Positions 1 to 6,384 of a stretch of 8,731 nucleotides of DNA are shown here, in pieces. Each line of letters starts with the position of its first letter. The first letter of the stretch is position 1. A model generated the notes under the pieces. The model had not been told where the DNA came from. It did not search any database and was given only the letters and a program-made list of their open reading frames with translations. Source of the DNA: Rhodoferax sp. GTDB taxonomy: Bacteria > Pseudomonadota > Gammaproteobacteria > Burkholderiales > Burkholderiaceae_C. The position numbers and the translations under genes are program-made. Where the stretch lies: NCBI GenBank assembly GCA_018882485.1, contig VERU01000079.1, positions 1 through 8,731 on the forward strand, given 5' to 3'.

Positions 1-480
1 GACCACCGGATCCTGGCCGTCGTGGCCGTGTTCGTGCCACAGCCCGGTGGGCGTAAGGATCAGGTCGCCCCGGCTCATCGGGCATTTTTCGCCGTCCACG
101 GTGGTGTAGGCGCCTTCGCCCTCGACCACCATGCGCACGGCATTGGGGGTATGACGGTGGCTGGGCGCCCACTCTCCGGGCATCAGCAACTGCATGCCCA
201 GGTACATGGCGGCGCTGGCCTTCATGTTCTCCAGCCCGTGGCCGGGATTGGCCAGGACCAGCACGCGCCGCTCGGCCTTTTCCATGGGCGTCAGTTCGCC
301 CGCCTTCAGCAGCAGCGGCCTCAGGGTCTGGTACGGCCAGCAGATGGGCCGGGTCTGGCGTGTGGGAATCCGGGGTGGCAGCACGGCACGCAGGTTGGGC
401 CACAGCGGCACCAGGTTCTGGGCTGTGAGGTCGTCGCGGTAGTCCTGTGGCAGGTCTTCGAGTCGTCCGAGCGCTTGCAT
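1..480 (-). CDS. gtdA: Gentisate 1,2-dioxygenase, N-terminal part (C-terminus beyond window edge)
   Basis: Ring-cleaving cupin dioxygenase that opens gentisate (2,5-dihydroxybenzoate) to maleylpyruvate using Fe(II) and O2 in the cytoplasm. The frame is open for exactly 160 residues from the ATG at 478-480 to the window edge; family members are about 340-370 residues, so roughly the first cupin domain is present. Direct evidence: the motif [10 protein letters not shown] places the first two iron ligands at H108 and H110, and LWHEHGH places the third at H149. The 39-residue H110-H149 spacing matches what I recall for the E. coli O157 enzyme (H106, H145). [16 protein letters not shown] is also typical of the family. 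GGAG at 487-490 lies 6 bases before the ATG, and the gene starts 14 bases after the stop of the hydroxylase that makes its substrate, so they are probably cotranscribed. Naming is from memory (also nagI, mhbD). A salicylate or 1-hydroxy-2-naphthoate dioxygenase of the same fold is less likely given that neighbour. Confidence 0.92.
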   Translation of the reverse strand, partial: MQALGRLEDLPQDYRDDLTAQNLVPLWPNLRAVLPPRIPTRQTRPICWPYQTLRPLLLKAGELTPMEKAERRVLVLANPGHGLENMKASAAMYLGMQLLMPGEWAPSHRHTPNAVRMVVEGEGAYTTVDGEKCPMSRGDLILTPTGLWHEHGHDGQDPVV

Positions 481-486
481 GGGGGT

Positions 487-490
487 CTCC
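487..490 (-). promoter_or_regulatory. Ribosome binding site of the gentisate dioxygenase gene
   Basis: GGAG on the minus strand, 6 bases before the ATG at 478-480. It lies inside the 14-base gap after the hydroxylase stop and supports this start. Confidence 0.7.
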
Positions 491-494
491 AGGT

Positions 495-1703
495 TCAGCC
501 TTGTTGCAGACAGTTGTTGACGTTCCAGCCGTAGAGCCACTCCATCGCGTCGTAGAAGCGCTCCTGGGTGCGGCCCCGCCACAGGCTGTTGCGGATCAGG
601 CGTTCGACCCCGGCGGCGTGGTACAGGCGGCCCATTTCGCGGCCCGACAGCACGATGCGGCCGGTGCGCGTGATGCGGTTGCGGGCGTACAGGGGCAGGG
701 CCAGATCCCAGTCCTTGCCGCTGACGCGCAGCGCTTCGCCCAGTGTCACCGCATCCTCCAGGGCCATACAGGCCCCCTGCGCCATGTACTGCGTGGTGGG
801 ATGGGCGGCATCGCCCAGGATGGTGGCGCGGCCGAAGACCCAGGTGTCGATGGGCTCCCGGTCGGCGGTGGCCCAGCGCCTCCAGGACTTGGGCAGTTCG
901 ATCAGCTGGCGTGCCTTCGGGCAGATGCCCTGGAAGTAGCTCTCCACCTCCTCCTTGGAGCCATCGGTCACCCCCCATTGCTCCTGCTGGCGGCTGTGGA
1001 AAGTCACCACCACGTTGTACTGCTCGCCGCCGCGCAGCGGGTAGTGCACCAGGTGGCACTTGGGACCGGCCCACAGGCTGGCGGCATTCCACTTGAGGTC
1101 GTCGGGAAAGTCGGCCTTATCGACAACCGCGCGGTAGACCACATGGCCGGTCACCCGGGGCGGATCGTTCACGTACTGGGCGCGCACCACCGATTTGCCC
1201 CCTTCGGCCCCGATCAGCGCCTGTCCGGTCCAGCGCTTGCCGTTCTGATCGATGGCGGTCACGGTCTGGCCGGCGCGGTCCTGCTCGACCGAGACGATGC
1301 GCGTGTTGGTGAAGAATTCGACCCGGCCGGTTTCCACCGCGCCCTCCAGCAGGGCGCCATGGATGTCCACCCGGTGGATCACGGCATAGGGATTGCCGAA
1401 GCGCTGGCGAAAGGCTTCCCCGGTTTCGATGCGGCCGACCTGGGTTTCGTCCAGCGCGTCGTGCATCACCATGTAGTCCGTGTAGACGGCGCGGCCGCGG
1501 GTCTTGTCGCCCACGCCCAGGGCGTCGAAGGCATGAAAGGCGTTGGGGCCGAGCTGGATGCCGGCGCCGATCTCGCCGATTTCCGGCGCCTGCTCCAGCA
1601 CGGTCACCTGAAAGCCCTGGCGCGCCAGGGAGAGGGCGGCTGCCAGGCCGCCGATGCCGCCTCCAGCGACGATGACGGGCAGGGTGGAAGACGGGGCGCT
1701 CAT
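495..1703 (-). CDS. nagX: 3-hydroxybenzoate 6-hydroxylase (FAD monooxygenase)
   Basis: Group A flavoprotein monooxygenase, 402 residues, that uses NADH and O2 to para-hydroxylate 3-hydroxybenzoate to gentisate. Seen: an N-terminal Rossmann GGGIGG at residues 14-19; the second FAD/NADH motif [10 protein letters not shown] at 165-174; and the FAD ribose motif [17 protein letters not shown] at 295-311, with G297-D298. H217, Y221 and Q305 line up at a constant offset of four with the substrate-contacting H213, Y217 and Q301 that I recall for the Rhodococcus jostii enzyme, which favours 3-hydroxybenzoate over salicylate as substrate. The length is normal for the family. The ATG is preceded by GAGGAG at 6 bases. 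The gene directly downstream is gentisate dioxygenase, the next step of the pathway. Odd: the usual Asp of the DG motif is Glu (E167). Other names for the same activity are mhbM and xlnD; a salicylate 5- or 1-hydroxylase is the main alternative. Confidence 0.9.
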   Translation of the reverse strand: MSAPSSTLPVIVAGGGIGGLAAALSLARQGFQVTVLEQAPEIGEIGAGIQLGPNAFHAFDALGVGDKTRGRAVYTDYMVMHDALDETQVGRIETGEAFRQRFGNPYAVIHRVDIHGALLEGAVETGRVEFFTNTRIVSVEQDRAGQTVTAIDQNGKRWTGQALIGAEGGKSVVRAQYVNDPPRVTGHVVYRAVVDKADFPDDLKWNAASLWAGPKCHLVHYPLRGGEQYNVVVTFHSRQQEQWGVTDGSKEEVESYFQGICPKARQLIELPKSWRRWATADREPIDTWVFGRATILGDAAHPTTQYMAQGACMALEDAVTLGEALRVSGKDWDLALPLYARNRITRTGRIVLSGREMGRLYHAAGVERLIRNSLWRGRTQERFYDAMEWLYGWNVNNCLQQG

Positions 1704-1709
1704 CGAGGT

Positions 1710-1715
1710 CTCCTC
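1710..1715 (-). promoter_or_regulatory. Strong ribosome binding site of the 3-hydroxybenzoate hydroxylase gene
   Basis: GAGGAG on the minus strand, 6 bases before the ATG at 1701-1703. It is one of the two best Shine-Dalgarno sequences in the window and fixes the start. Confidence 0.8.
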
Positions 1716-1775
1716 AGTGTCATTGGATTCAGATGGATATATTCAGTATGCTGACGATAAGTGTATCAGTGTGAT
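1714..1775. repeat. Ten-base direct repeat, two copies 52 bases apart
   Basis: TCAGTGTCAT at 1714-1723 and TCAGTGTGAT at 1766-1775 match at nine of ten positions. One copy adjoins the -10 box; the other overlaps the first base of the hydroxylase ribosome binding site. The 52-base period is close to five helical turns, so both copies would face the same side of the DNA. They may be paired sites for one regulator; coincidence is possible. Confidence 0.35.
1756..1775. repeat. Overlapping inverted repeats at the -10 box (possible operator)
   Basis: GATA-AGTG-TATC (1756-1767) is a 4-base-arm palindrome centred on the -10 hexamer of the minus-strand promoter. It overlaps ATCA-GTG-TGAT (1765-1775), another 4-base-arm palindrome. 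The position is typical of repressor sites, but the arms are short and the family of any binding protein cannot be named from this. Confidence 0.35.
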
Positions 1776-1789
1776 CTTGAGCAAGTCAA
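1760..1789 (-). promoter_or_regulatory. Sigma70-like promoter for the 3-hydroxybenzoate/gentisate genes
   Basis: On the minus strand, TTGACT (1784-1789, five of six bases of the -35 consensus) is followed after 18 bases by TACACT (1760-1765, four of six of the -10 consensus). Transcription would start near 1752, giving a leader of about 50 bases to the hydroxylase ATG. The surrounding 1716-1790 is about 39% GC (29 of 75), clearly lower than the coding sequence on either side. Overlapping inverted repeats suggest regulated expression. The promoter sits at the only sizeable intergenic gap in the window. Confidence 0.6.
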
Positions 1790-1790
1790 G
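1776..1790. repeat. Inverted repeat over the -35 box (possible operator)
   Basis: Perfect 5-base arms CTTGA (1776-1780) and TCAAG (1786-1790) are separated by 5 bases. The right arm contains most of the -35 hexamer TTGACT of the minus-strand promoter, so a bound protein would compete with or contact RNA polymerase. Short arms make a chance match possible, and no regulator gene lies in the window to test it against. Confidence 0.35.
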
Positions 1791-1797
1791 GGGGGTG

Positions 1798-1817
1798 CCG
1801 CTGCGCGGATGCAGCGG
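1798..1817 (-). terminator. GC-rich hairpin after the flavoprotein gene (weak terminator candidate)
   Basis: Perfect 7-base arms CCGCTGC (1798-1804) and GCAGCGG (1811-1817) enclose a 6-base loop, 38 bases after the stop of the upstream gene on the minus strand. The sequence that follows in the transcript is C-rich and lacks a U tract, so it is not a classical intrinsic terminator. It may stabilise the 3' end of the upstream mRNA or cause partial termination before the next promoter. Confidence 0.35.
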
Positions 1818-1855
1818 GGCGGTTCGGGCCCATGAGCCCTGCGCTGATGCCTCGG

Positions 1856-3898
1856 TCAGAGGTCCTTGGCAAGCCGCAGGGCGTCAAAGATGGCGGCATG
1901 CGTGTTGCGTGCCGACACCGCATCGCCGATGCGGAACAACTGAAAGGCGCCGCTGCCTGGCGCGGGGGTGGGCTGGGCCTGGCCAGCCAGCAGGGCGTCG
2001 TAGTCCACCGCGCCCTGGTTGCTGGAGCGGGCTTTGAGTTCAAAGTACAACTCGTCCAGCGGACGGGTGCCGTGGTTCACCACCACCTGATCCACCCGCC
2101 GCTCCTTGTGCACCCCACCGTAGTCGCTGCCCACACGGGCCAGCAGCTGGTCCCGCTCGCGAATGACAGCCTCCAGCCGAAAGGTGACGGTGAAGGTGAC
2201 GTCGTGCTTTTGCAGGCTGCGCAGGTAAGGCACCAGGTTCATGGCCATGACGTCCGGCGCAAAGCTGCGGTCGGGCGTCATGATCTCGACCCGGGCACCG
2301 GTTTGCGCGATGAGGTCGGCCGCCTGCAGCGCGGCGTGGTCGCCGGCGTCGTCGTACAGCAGCACGTTGCGCCCGGGCTTCACGTCGCCGCTCAGGATGT
2401 CCCATGCCGATACCACCAGCTCGTTGCCCTCGGCCAGCACCTCGGTGTGCGGCAGACCGCCGGTGGCGATGATCACCACGTCGGGCCGCTCGGCCAGCAC
2501 GGTGGCGGCATCGGCCAGGGTGTTGAAACGGAACTGCACGCCCTGTTCCTCGCAGCGCACCATGCGCCAGTCGATGATGCCGACCATCTCGCGCCGGCGC
2601 GGCGTCTGGGCGGTCAGCCGCACCTGGCCGCCCGCCTGTGCGGCGGCCTCGAACACCTGAACCGAGTGGCCCCGGGCCGAGGCCACTCGGGCGGCTTCCA
2701 GACCGGCGGGGCCGGCTCCGACCACCACCACCTTGCGGCGTACGGCGGCCCGTGTGATGGTGTGCGGCATGCTCAGCTCGCGCCCGGTGGCCGGGTTGTG
2801 GATGCAATAGGCCTCACCGCCGGCATAGATGCGGTCCAGGCAGAAGTTGCCGCCCACGCAGGGGCGGATGGTGTCTTCACGGCCGGCCAGGATCTTCTGC
2901 ACGATGTGCGGGTCGGCCATGTGGGCGCGGGTCATGCCCACCATGTCGAGCTTGCCCGAGGCGATGGCGAAGCGGGCGGTGTGGACGTCCTGGATGCGGG
3001 CGGCATGGAACACGGGGATGCCGACCTGCGCCCGGATGCCGCCCGCAAAGTCCAGGTGCGGCGCGCTGCGCATGCCCTGCACCGGAATGACGTCGGTCAG
3101 GCCAGCGTCGGTGTCGATGTGGCCCCGGATGATGTTCAGAAAATCCACCATGCCGGAGCGGGCCAGGTAGCGGGCGATGCCCAGGCCGTCCTCGGCGCTG
3201 AGACCGCCGGGCATGGCTTCGTCGGCCACGCCGCGTACCCCCAGGATGAAGTCGGGCCCAACCCGTGCCCGGATGGCCCTGACCACCTCGAGCGTGAAGC
3301 GCACCCGGTTTTCCAGTGCGCCGCCGTAGGGTCCATCGAGGGTGTTGGTGGCGGGCGACCAGAACTGGTCCATCAGGTGGCCGTAGGCTTCCAGTTCCAG
3401 GCCATCGACACCGGCCGCCTGCATGCGTTCGGCCGCGTCGGCGTAGTCGCGCAGGATGCGGGTGATGTCCCAGTCTTCCATTTGCTTGGGGAAGGACCGG
3501 TGGGCCGCCTCGCGGTGGTGCGACGGCGAGACCACCGGCAGCCAGTCGGCCTTGGACCAGCTGGTGCGCCGCCCCAGGTGGGTGATCTGGATCATCACTG
3601 CCGCGCCGTGCTCGTGGCAGGCGTCGGTCAGGTCGCGCATCCAGGGCACCACCTCGTCCTTGTAGGCCAGGATGTTGTTGAATACAGGTGGGCTGTCGCG
3701 CGAGACGGCGGCCGAGCCGGCCGTCATGGTCAGGGCGATCCCGGCTTTGGCGCGTTCCACATGGTAGGCGCGGTAGCGCGCCTTGGGCATGCCATCTTCG
3801 GCATAGGCGGGCTCGTGCGCACTGGTCATGATGCGGTTGCGCAGTCGCAGGTGCTTGAGCTGCAAGGGTTGCAGCAGGGGGTCGGTGGCGCTGGCCAT
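1856..3898 (-). CDS. NADH:flavin oxidoreductase, DgcA/StcD-like N-demethylase candidate
   Basis: Two-domain flavoprotein of 680 residues related to trimethylamine dehydrogenase and 2,4-dienoyl-CoA reductase. Residues about 5-330 form an OYE-type FMN barrel (HLGRR at 107-111, YGHLMDQFWSP at 172-182, PYGGALENRVRF near 190-201). A cysteine segment follows at 347-365. Residues about 388-680 are an FAD/NAD module with GAGPAG at 394-399 and a C-terminal FRIGD...RNTHAAIFDALR. From memory, this C-terminus and the CVG-x-N-x-C pattern resemble dimethylglycine demethylase DgcA and N-methylproline demethylase StcD, suggesting oxidative N-demethylation. Odd: the iron-sulfur segment reads C347-V-G-G350-N-F-C353, then C365, so one of the four usual cysteines is Gly. 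The frame runs back to a GTG at 3922 inside the methyltransferase gene, but GGAGGA directly before the ATG at 3898 decides the start, giving a 14-base gap after that gene. An enoate or dienoyl-CoA reductase role is possible but less likely in this context. Confidence 0.82.
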   Translation of the reverse strand: MASATDPLLQPLQLKHLRLRNRIMTSAHEPAYAEDGMPKARYRAYHVERAKAGIALTMTAGSAAVSRDSPPVFNNILAYKDEVVPWMRDLTDACHEHGAAVMIQITHLGRRTSWSKADWLPVVSPSHHREAAHRSFPKQMEDWDITRILRDYADAAERMQAAGVDGLELEAYGHLMDQFWSPATNTLDGPYGGALENRVRFTLEVVRAIRARVGPDFILGVRGVADEAMPGGLSAEDGLGIARYLARSGMVDFLNIIRGHIDTDAGLTDVIPVQGMRSAPHLDFAGGIRAQVGIPVFHAARIQDVHTARFAIASGKLDMVGMTRAHMADPHIVQKILAGREDTIRPCVGGNFCLDRIYAGGEAYCIHNPATGRELSMPHTITRAAVRRKVVVVGAGPAGLEAARVASARGHSVQVFEAAAQAGGQVRLTAQTPRRREMVGIIDWRMVRCEEQGVQFRFNTLADAATVLAERPDVVIIATGGLPHTEVLAEGNELVVSAWDILSGDVKPGRNVLLYDDAGDHAALQAADLIAQTGARVEIMTPDRSFAPDVMAMNLVPYLRSLQKHDVTFTVTFRLEAVIRERDQLLARVGSDYGGVHKERRVDQVVVNHGTRPLDELYFELKARSSNQGAVDYDALLAGQAQPTPAPGSGAFQLFRIGDAVSARNTHAAIFDALRLAKDL

Positions 3899-3902
3899 GC
3901 GG

Positions 3903-3908
3903 TCCTCC
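3903..3908 (-). promoter_or_regulatory. Ribosome binding site fixing the flavoprotein start
   Basis: GGAGGA on the minus strand, 4 bases before the ATG at 3896-3898. It lies in the gap after the methyltransferase stop (3913-3915). The in-frame GTG at 3920-3922 has no comparable site, so the protein starts at MASATD and is 680 residues long. Confidence 0.8.
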
Positions 3909-3912
3909 GTTT

Positions 3913-5448
3913 TCAATACCACTGGTCGGTCATGGATCCCTTGCGCCGTGCGACGAAGTCGCGGATGGATTCGTCCACCGCTTCGTCCAGCGGCGGCGCC
4001 ACGTAGTCGGCGAGCGCGCGTTTCCAGCGCTGGTTGGCGCGGCTGGCCGCGTCGGTGCGGCCGGACTCATTCCAGGCCTCGAAAGGGGTGTTGTCGGCGA
4101 TGGTGGAGTCGAAGAAGGCTGTGGTGTAGTTGGCCATGGTATGGGCGCTGCCCAGGTAGTGCCCGCCCGGCGTCACTTCGCGGAAGGCATCCATCGCCAG
4201 GGTGTTGTCGTCCACCACCACCCCGCCCAGGTAGGTGTGCAGGGCGCCACAGAAGTCGGCGTCCATCATGAACTTCTCGTAGCTCATGGACAGCAATCCG
4301 TCCAGAAAGCCGGCGGCGTGCAGGATGAAATTGGCGCCGCAGTGCACCGCCGACAGCATGGACATGGCGCTTTCCTGCATGGCCTGGCCGTCGGGCAGCT
4401 TGGACGTGGTGAACGATCCCGCGCAGCGCAGGGGCAGACCGGCACGCCGCGCCAGTTGCCCCACCACCAGCGACCCGACTGCCGGCTCGGGGGTGCCGAA
4501 GGTGGGCGAGCCCGAGCGCAGCGACATGCTGGAGAGGAAGTTGCCATAGATCACCGGCGCGCCGGGGCGCTCGAGTTGCGTCATGGCGCAGCCCACCAGC
4601 GTCTCGGCGTGGGCCTGGGCAATCGCGCCGGCGTTGGTCACGGGTCCCATGGCACCGCCCAGGATGAAGGGCACGATCACCGCCGCCTGGTTGGCTCGGG
4701 CGTAGGCGCGGGCCGACTTGGTCATGGTGCCGTCCCACAGCAGCGGCGAGTTGACATTGACATTGCCCAGGATCACGCAGTGCCGGTCTACGAAATCGGC
4801 ACCGAACAGCAGCCGGCTCATCTCGATGGAGTCCTCGGCGCGTTGCTCGGAGGTGATGGAGCCCATGTAGGCCTTGTCCGAGTAGCGGATGTGGGCATAC
4901 ACCATGTCCAGGTGCCGCTTGTTGACCGGTACGTCCGTCGGCTCGCAGACCGTGCCGCCGCTGTGGTGCAGCCAGGGGCAGTCGTAGGCCAGCTTGATGA
5001 AGTTCTGAAAGTCCTCCAGCGTGCCGTAGCGTCGGCCACGGTCCAGGTCCATCACGAAGGGCGAGCCGTAGGCCGGGGAAAACACCACGCTGTCGCCGCC
5101 GATGCGCACCGATCGCGCCGGGTTGCGGGCATGCTGGGTGAATTCGCGCGGCGCGGTCCGAAGCACTTCTTTCAAGTGGCCGGGTTCAAAGCGCACCCGC
5201 ATGCCGTCCACCCGTGCCCCTGCCTTGCGGAACAAGGCCAGCGCCTCGTCGTCATCGCGGATATCGATGCCCACTTCGGCCAGGATGCGATCGGCCGTGG
5301 CCTCGATCCGCTGCAATCCCTCTTCGCCCAGCACCTCGTAGTTGGGGATGCGCCGTGTGATGTACGGCGGCGCACTGGGGCGTGCGTTAGGGTCGCGTCG
5401 TTCACGGGGCGTGCTGCGGCGGCTGCGTCGGGGTTCGGTCTCGCTCAT
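3913..5448 (-). CDS. Trimethylamine methyltransferase (MttB) superfamily protein, non-pyrrolysine type
   Basis: MttB-superfamily protein of 511 residues. Characterised members move a methyl group from a methylated amine or betaine to a corrinoid protein: MttB uses trimethylamine, and MtgB and MtpB use glycine betaine and proline betaine. Seen: a basic, probably disordered N-terminus (about 5-27, many Arg), then a full-length barrel with ARNPARSVRIGG (107-118), GGAMGPVTNAGAIAQAHAE (265-283), YGNFLSSMSLRSGSPTFGTPE (from 301) and VHCGANFILHAAGFLDG (368-384). The frame contains no stop; in methanogen MttB an in-frame UAG encodes pyrrolysine, and the SKLPDGQA stretch at 349-356 is where I recall that site falling. 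The frame can begin at a GTG (5457), but the ATG at 5448 has GGAG 8 bases upstream and is preferred. Gaps are 31 bases to the transporter and 14 to the flavoprotein. No corrinoid partner is encoded in the window, so the substrate and methyl acceptor are unknown. Confidence 0.87.
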   Translation of the reverse strand: MSETEPRRSRRSTPRERRDPNARPSAPPYITRRIPNYEVLGEEGLQRIEATADRILAEVGIDIRDDDEALALFRKAGARVDGMRVRFEPGHLKEVLRTAPREFTQHARNPARSVRIGGDSVVFSPAYGSPFVMDLDRGRRYGTLEDFQNFIKLAYDCPWLHHSGGTVCEPTDVPVNKRHLDMVYAHIRYSDKAYMGSITSEQRAEDSIEMSRLLFGADFVDRHCVILGNVNVNSPLLWDGTMTKSARAYARANQAAVIVPFILGGAMGPVTNAGAIAQAHAETLVGCAMTQLERPGAPVIYGNFLSSMSLRSGSPTFGTPEPAVGSLVVGQLARRAGLPLRCAGSFTTSKLPDGQAMQESAMSMLSAVHCGANFILHAAGFLDGLLSMSYEKFMMDADFCGALHTYLGGVVVDDNTLAMDAFREVTPGGHYLGSAHTMANYTTAFFDSTIADNTPFEAWNESGRTDAASRANQRWKRALADYVAPPLDEAVDESIRDFVARRKGSMTDQWY

Positions 5449-5456
5449 CGGGGGCA

Positions 5457-5460
5457 CTCC
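5457..5460 (-). promoter_or_regulatory. Ribosome binding site of the MttB-like gene
   Basis: GGAG on the minus strand, 8 bases before the ATG at 5446-5448. It touches the alternative GTG (5455-5457), which would then have no usable spacing, so it favours the ATG and a 511-residue product. Confidence 0.6.
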
Positions 5461-5479
5461 GTGTCGGTGGGAGAGGGGG

Positions 5480-6382
5480 TCAGTCCGGCATGGGCATCAC
5501 GGTGACCGTGCGTTGGTTCAGGGCTTGCCAGAGCAGGTGCCCCAGCAGGGCGGCCAGTACAACCCCGCCGCCGATCAGGGTGCGTGGGGTGGGCAACTCG
5601 CCATGCACCAGCCAGACCCACACCGGCCCCAGGACCGGTTCGGCCACACCGATCAGGGCCGCCAGCGTGGCCGGTATGCGGCGCACACCGCGCACGAACA
5701 GGGCCATGCCCAGGCCGAGGTTGAGGGCGCCGAACACGAACAGCAGCCCGGCGTCAGCGGGGCTGACCGCAAAGTCCTGCAGCAGGGTGGCCGCCAGCGC
5801 GGCCGCCATGGCCGTGCCGGTGCAGACCGCCGGCATCATGGCCACCCGCGCGTGGCGTCGGGTGATCACGGTCGCACCGGCAAAGGCCAGCGCCATCAAC
5901 AGCGACAGGGCATCGCCGATGGGCGAGACCTGACCGGTCAGCGAGCCCGAGACCATGATGCCCACCCCCAGAATCACCACCGGGATGGCAACCCAGGTGG
6001 CCGGGTCCACCCGCTCCCGGAACAGCAGAAACGACACCAGCGCGGCGATGAGCGGCACCCCGGCCTGCATCAGCAGGATGTTGGCGATGGTGGTGTACTG
6101 CATGGCCAGCACAAAGCTGCTGGAGGCCGTGGCAAAGCAGGCGCCGACCCCCAGCCCCGCCAGTCCCATGGCGCGAAACAGGGCACGGGTTCCGGCCCAG
6201 CCATCGCGCCACCACATCATGGCCAGCAGGAACGCGGCTGCGAAGGTCGAGCGCCAGAACACGATGGCCCAGCTGTCGTCCAGATGCAGGAAGCGTGCAA
6301 TGGCACCCCCGAAGCTCCACACGGCGGCCGACCCGAAGACCAGCAGAACCCCCAGACCCTCGGCCGGCTTGTCGGAGGCCAT
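5480..6382 (-). CDS. EamA/DMT-family transporter
   Basis: Inner-membrane protein of 300 residues with about ten hydrophobic helices (approximately 11-29, 38-58, 70-94, 98-121, 127-147, 154-174, 180-200, 211-231, 240-260, 265-287). It is built as the two tandem EamA repeats of the drug/metabolite transporter superfamily. The conserved helix-end pattern appears in both halves: LLMQAGVPLIAALVSFLLF followed by RE (E123), and AEPVLGPVWVWLVHGE (E262). Family members move amino acids, amines or metabolites, usually as exporters; substrate cannot be read from sequence. The ATG follows the glyoxalase stop after only 2 bases (TGA-GC-ATG) and has no clear Shine-Dalgarno sequence, so it is probably translated by coupling to gloA. 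Position directly before the methyltransferase and demethylase genes makes a methylated amine or its product a plausible cargo (inference). Confidence 0.9.
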   Translation of the reverse strand: MASDKPAEGLGVLLVFGSAAVWSFGGAIARFLHLDDSWAIVFWRSTFAAAFLLAMMWWRDGWAGTRALFRAMGLAGLGVGACFATASSSFVLAMQYTTIANILLMQAGVPLIAALVSFLLFRERVDPATWVAIPVVILGVGIMVSGSLTGQVSPIGDALSLLMALAFAGATVITRRHARVAMMPAVCTGTAMAAALAATLLQDFAVSPADAGLLFVFGALNLGLGMALFVRGVRRIPATLAALIGVAEPVLGPVWVWLVHGELPTPRTLIGGGVVLAALLGHLLWQALNQRTVTVMPMPD

Positions 6383-6384
6383 GC

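Noticed and set aside
447..1754. 435-residue open frame on the plus strand
   Set aside because: Antisense to the 3-hydroxybenzoate hydroxylase, which has intact FAD motifs; the plus-strand product shows no recognisable domain.
1826..1839. Small inverted repeat GGGC...GCCC between the flavoprotein gene and the promoter
   Set aside because: Arms of four GC bases are expected by chance in sequence of this composition; the neighbouring 7-base stem is the better candidate.
3899..3922. Upstream GTG start for the flavoprotein at 3920-3922, overlapping the methyltransferase stop
   Set aside because: It adds eight residues with no family similarity and has no ribosome binding site, while the ATG at 3898 follows a GGAGGA at ideal distance.
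1832..4006. 724-residue open frame on the plus strand
   Set aside because: It lies antisense to the flavoprotein gene, reads as His/Gly/Ala/Val-rich sequence without any recognisable domain, and is explained by the high GC at third codon positions of the real minus-strand gene.
3913..5448. Possible in-frame UAG pyrrolysine codon in the MttB-like gene
   Set aside because: The frame is open from start to the terminal TGA with no internal stop, so no pyrrolysine is encoded.
4141..5505. 454-residue open frame on the plus strand
   Set aside because: Antisense to the MttB-like gene, whose family motifs run along nearly its full length; the plus-strand product has no motif and a composition typical of a GC-rich shadow frame.
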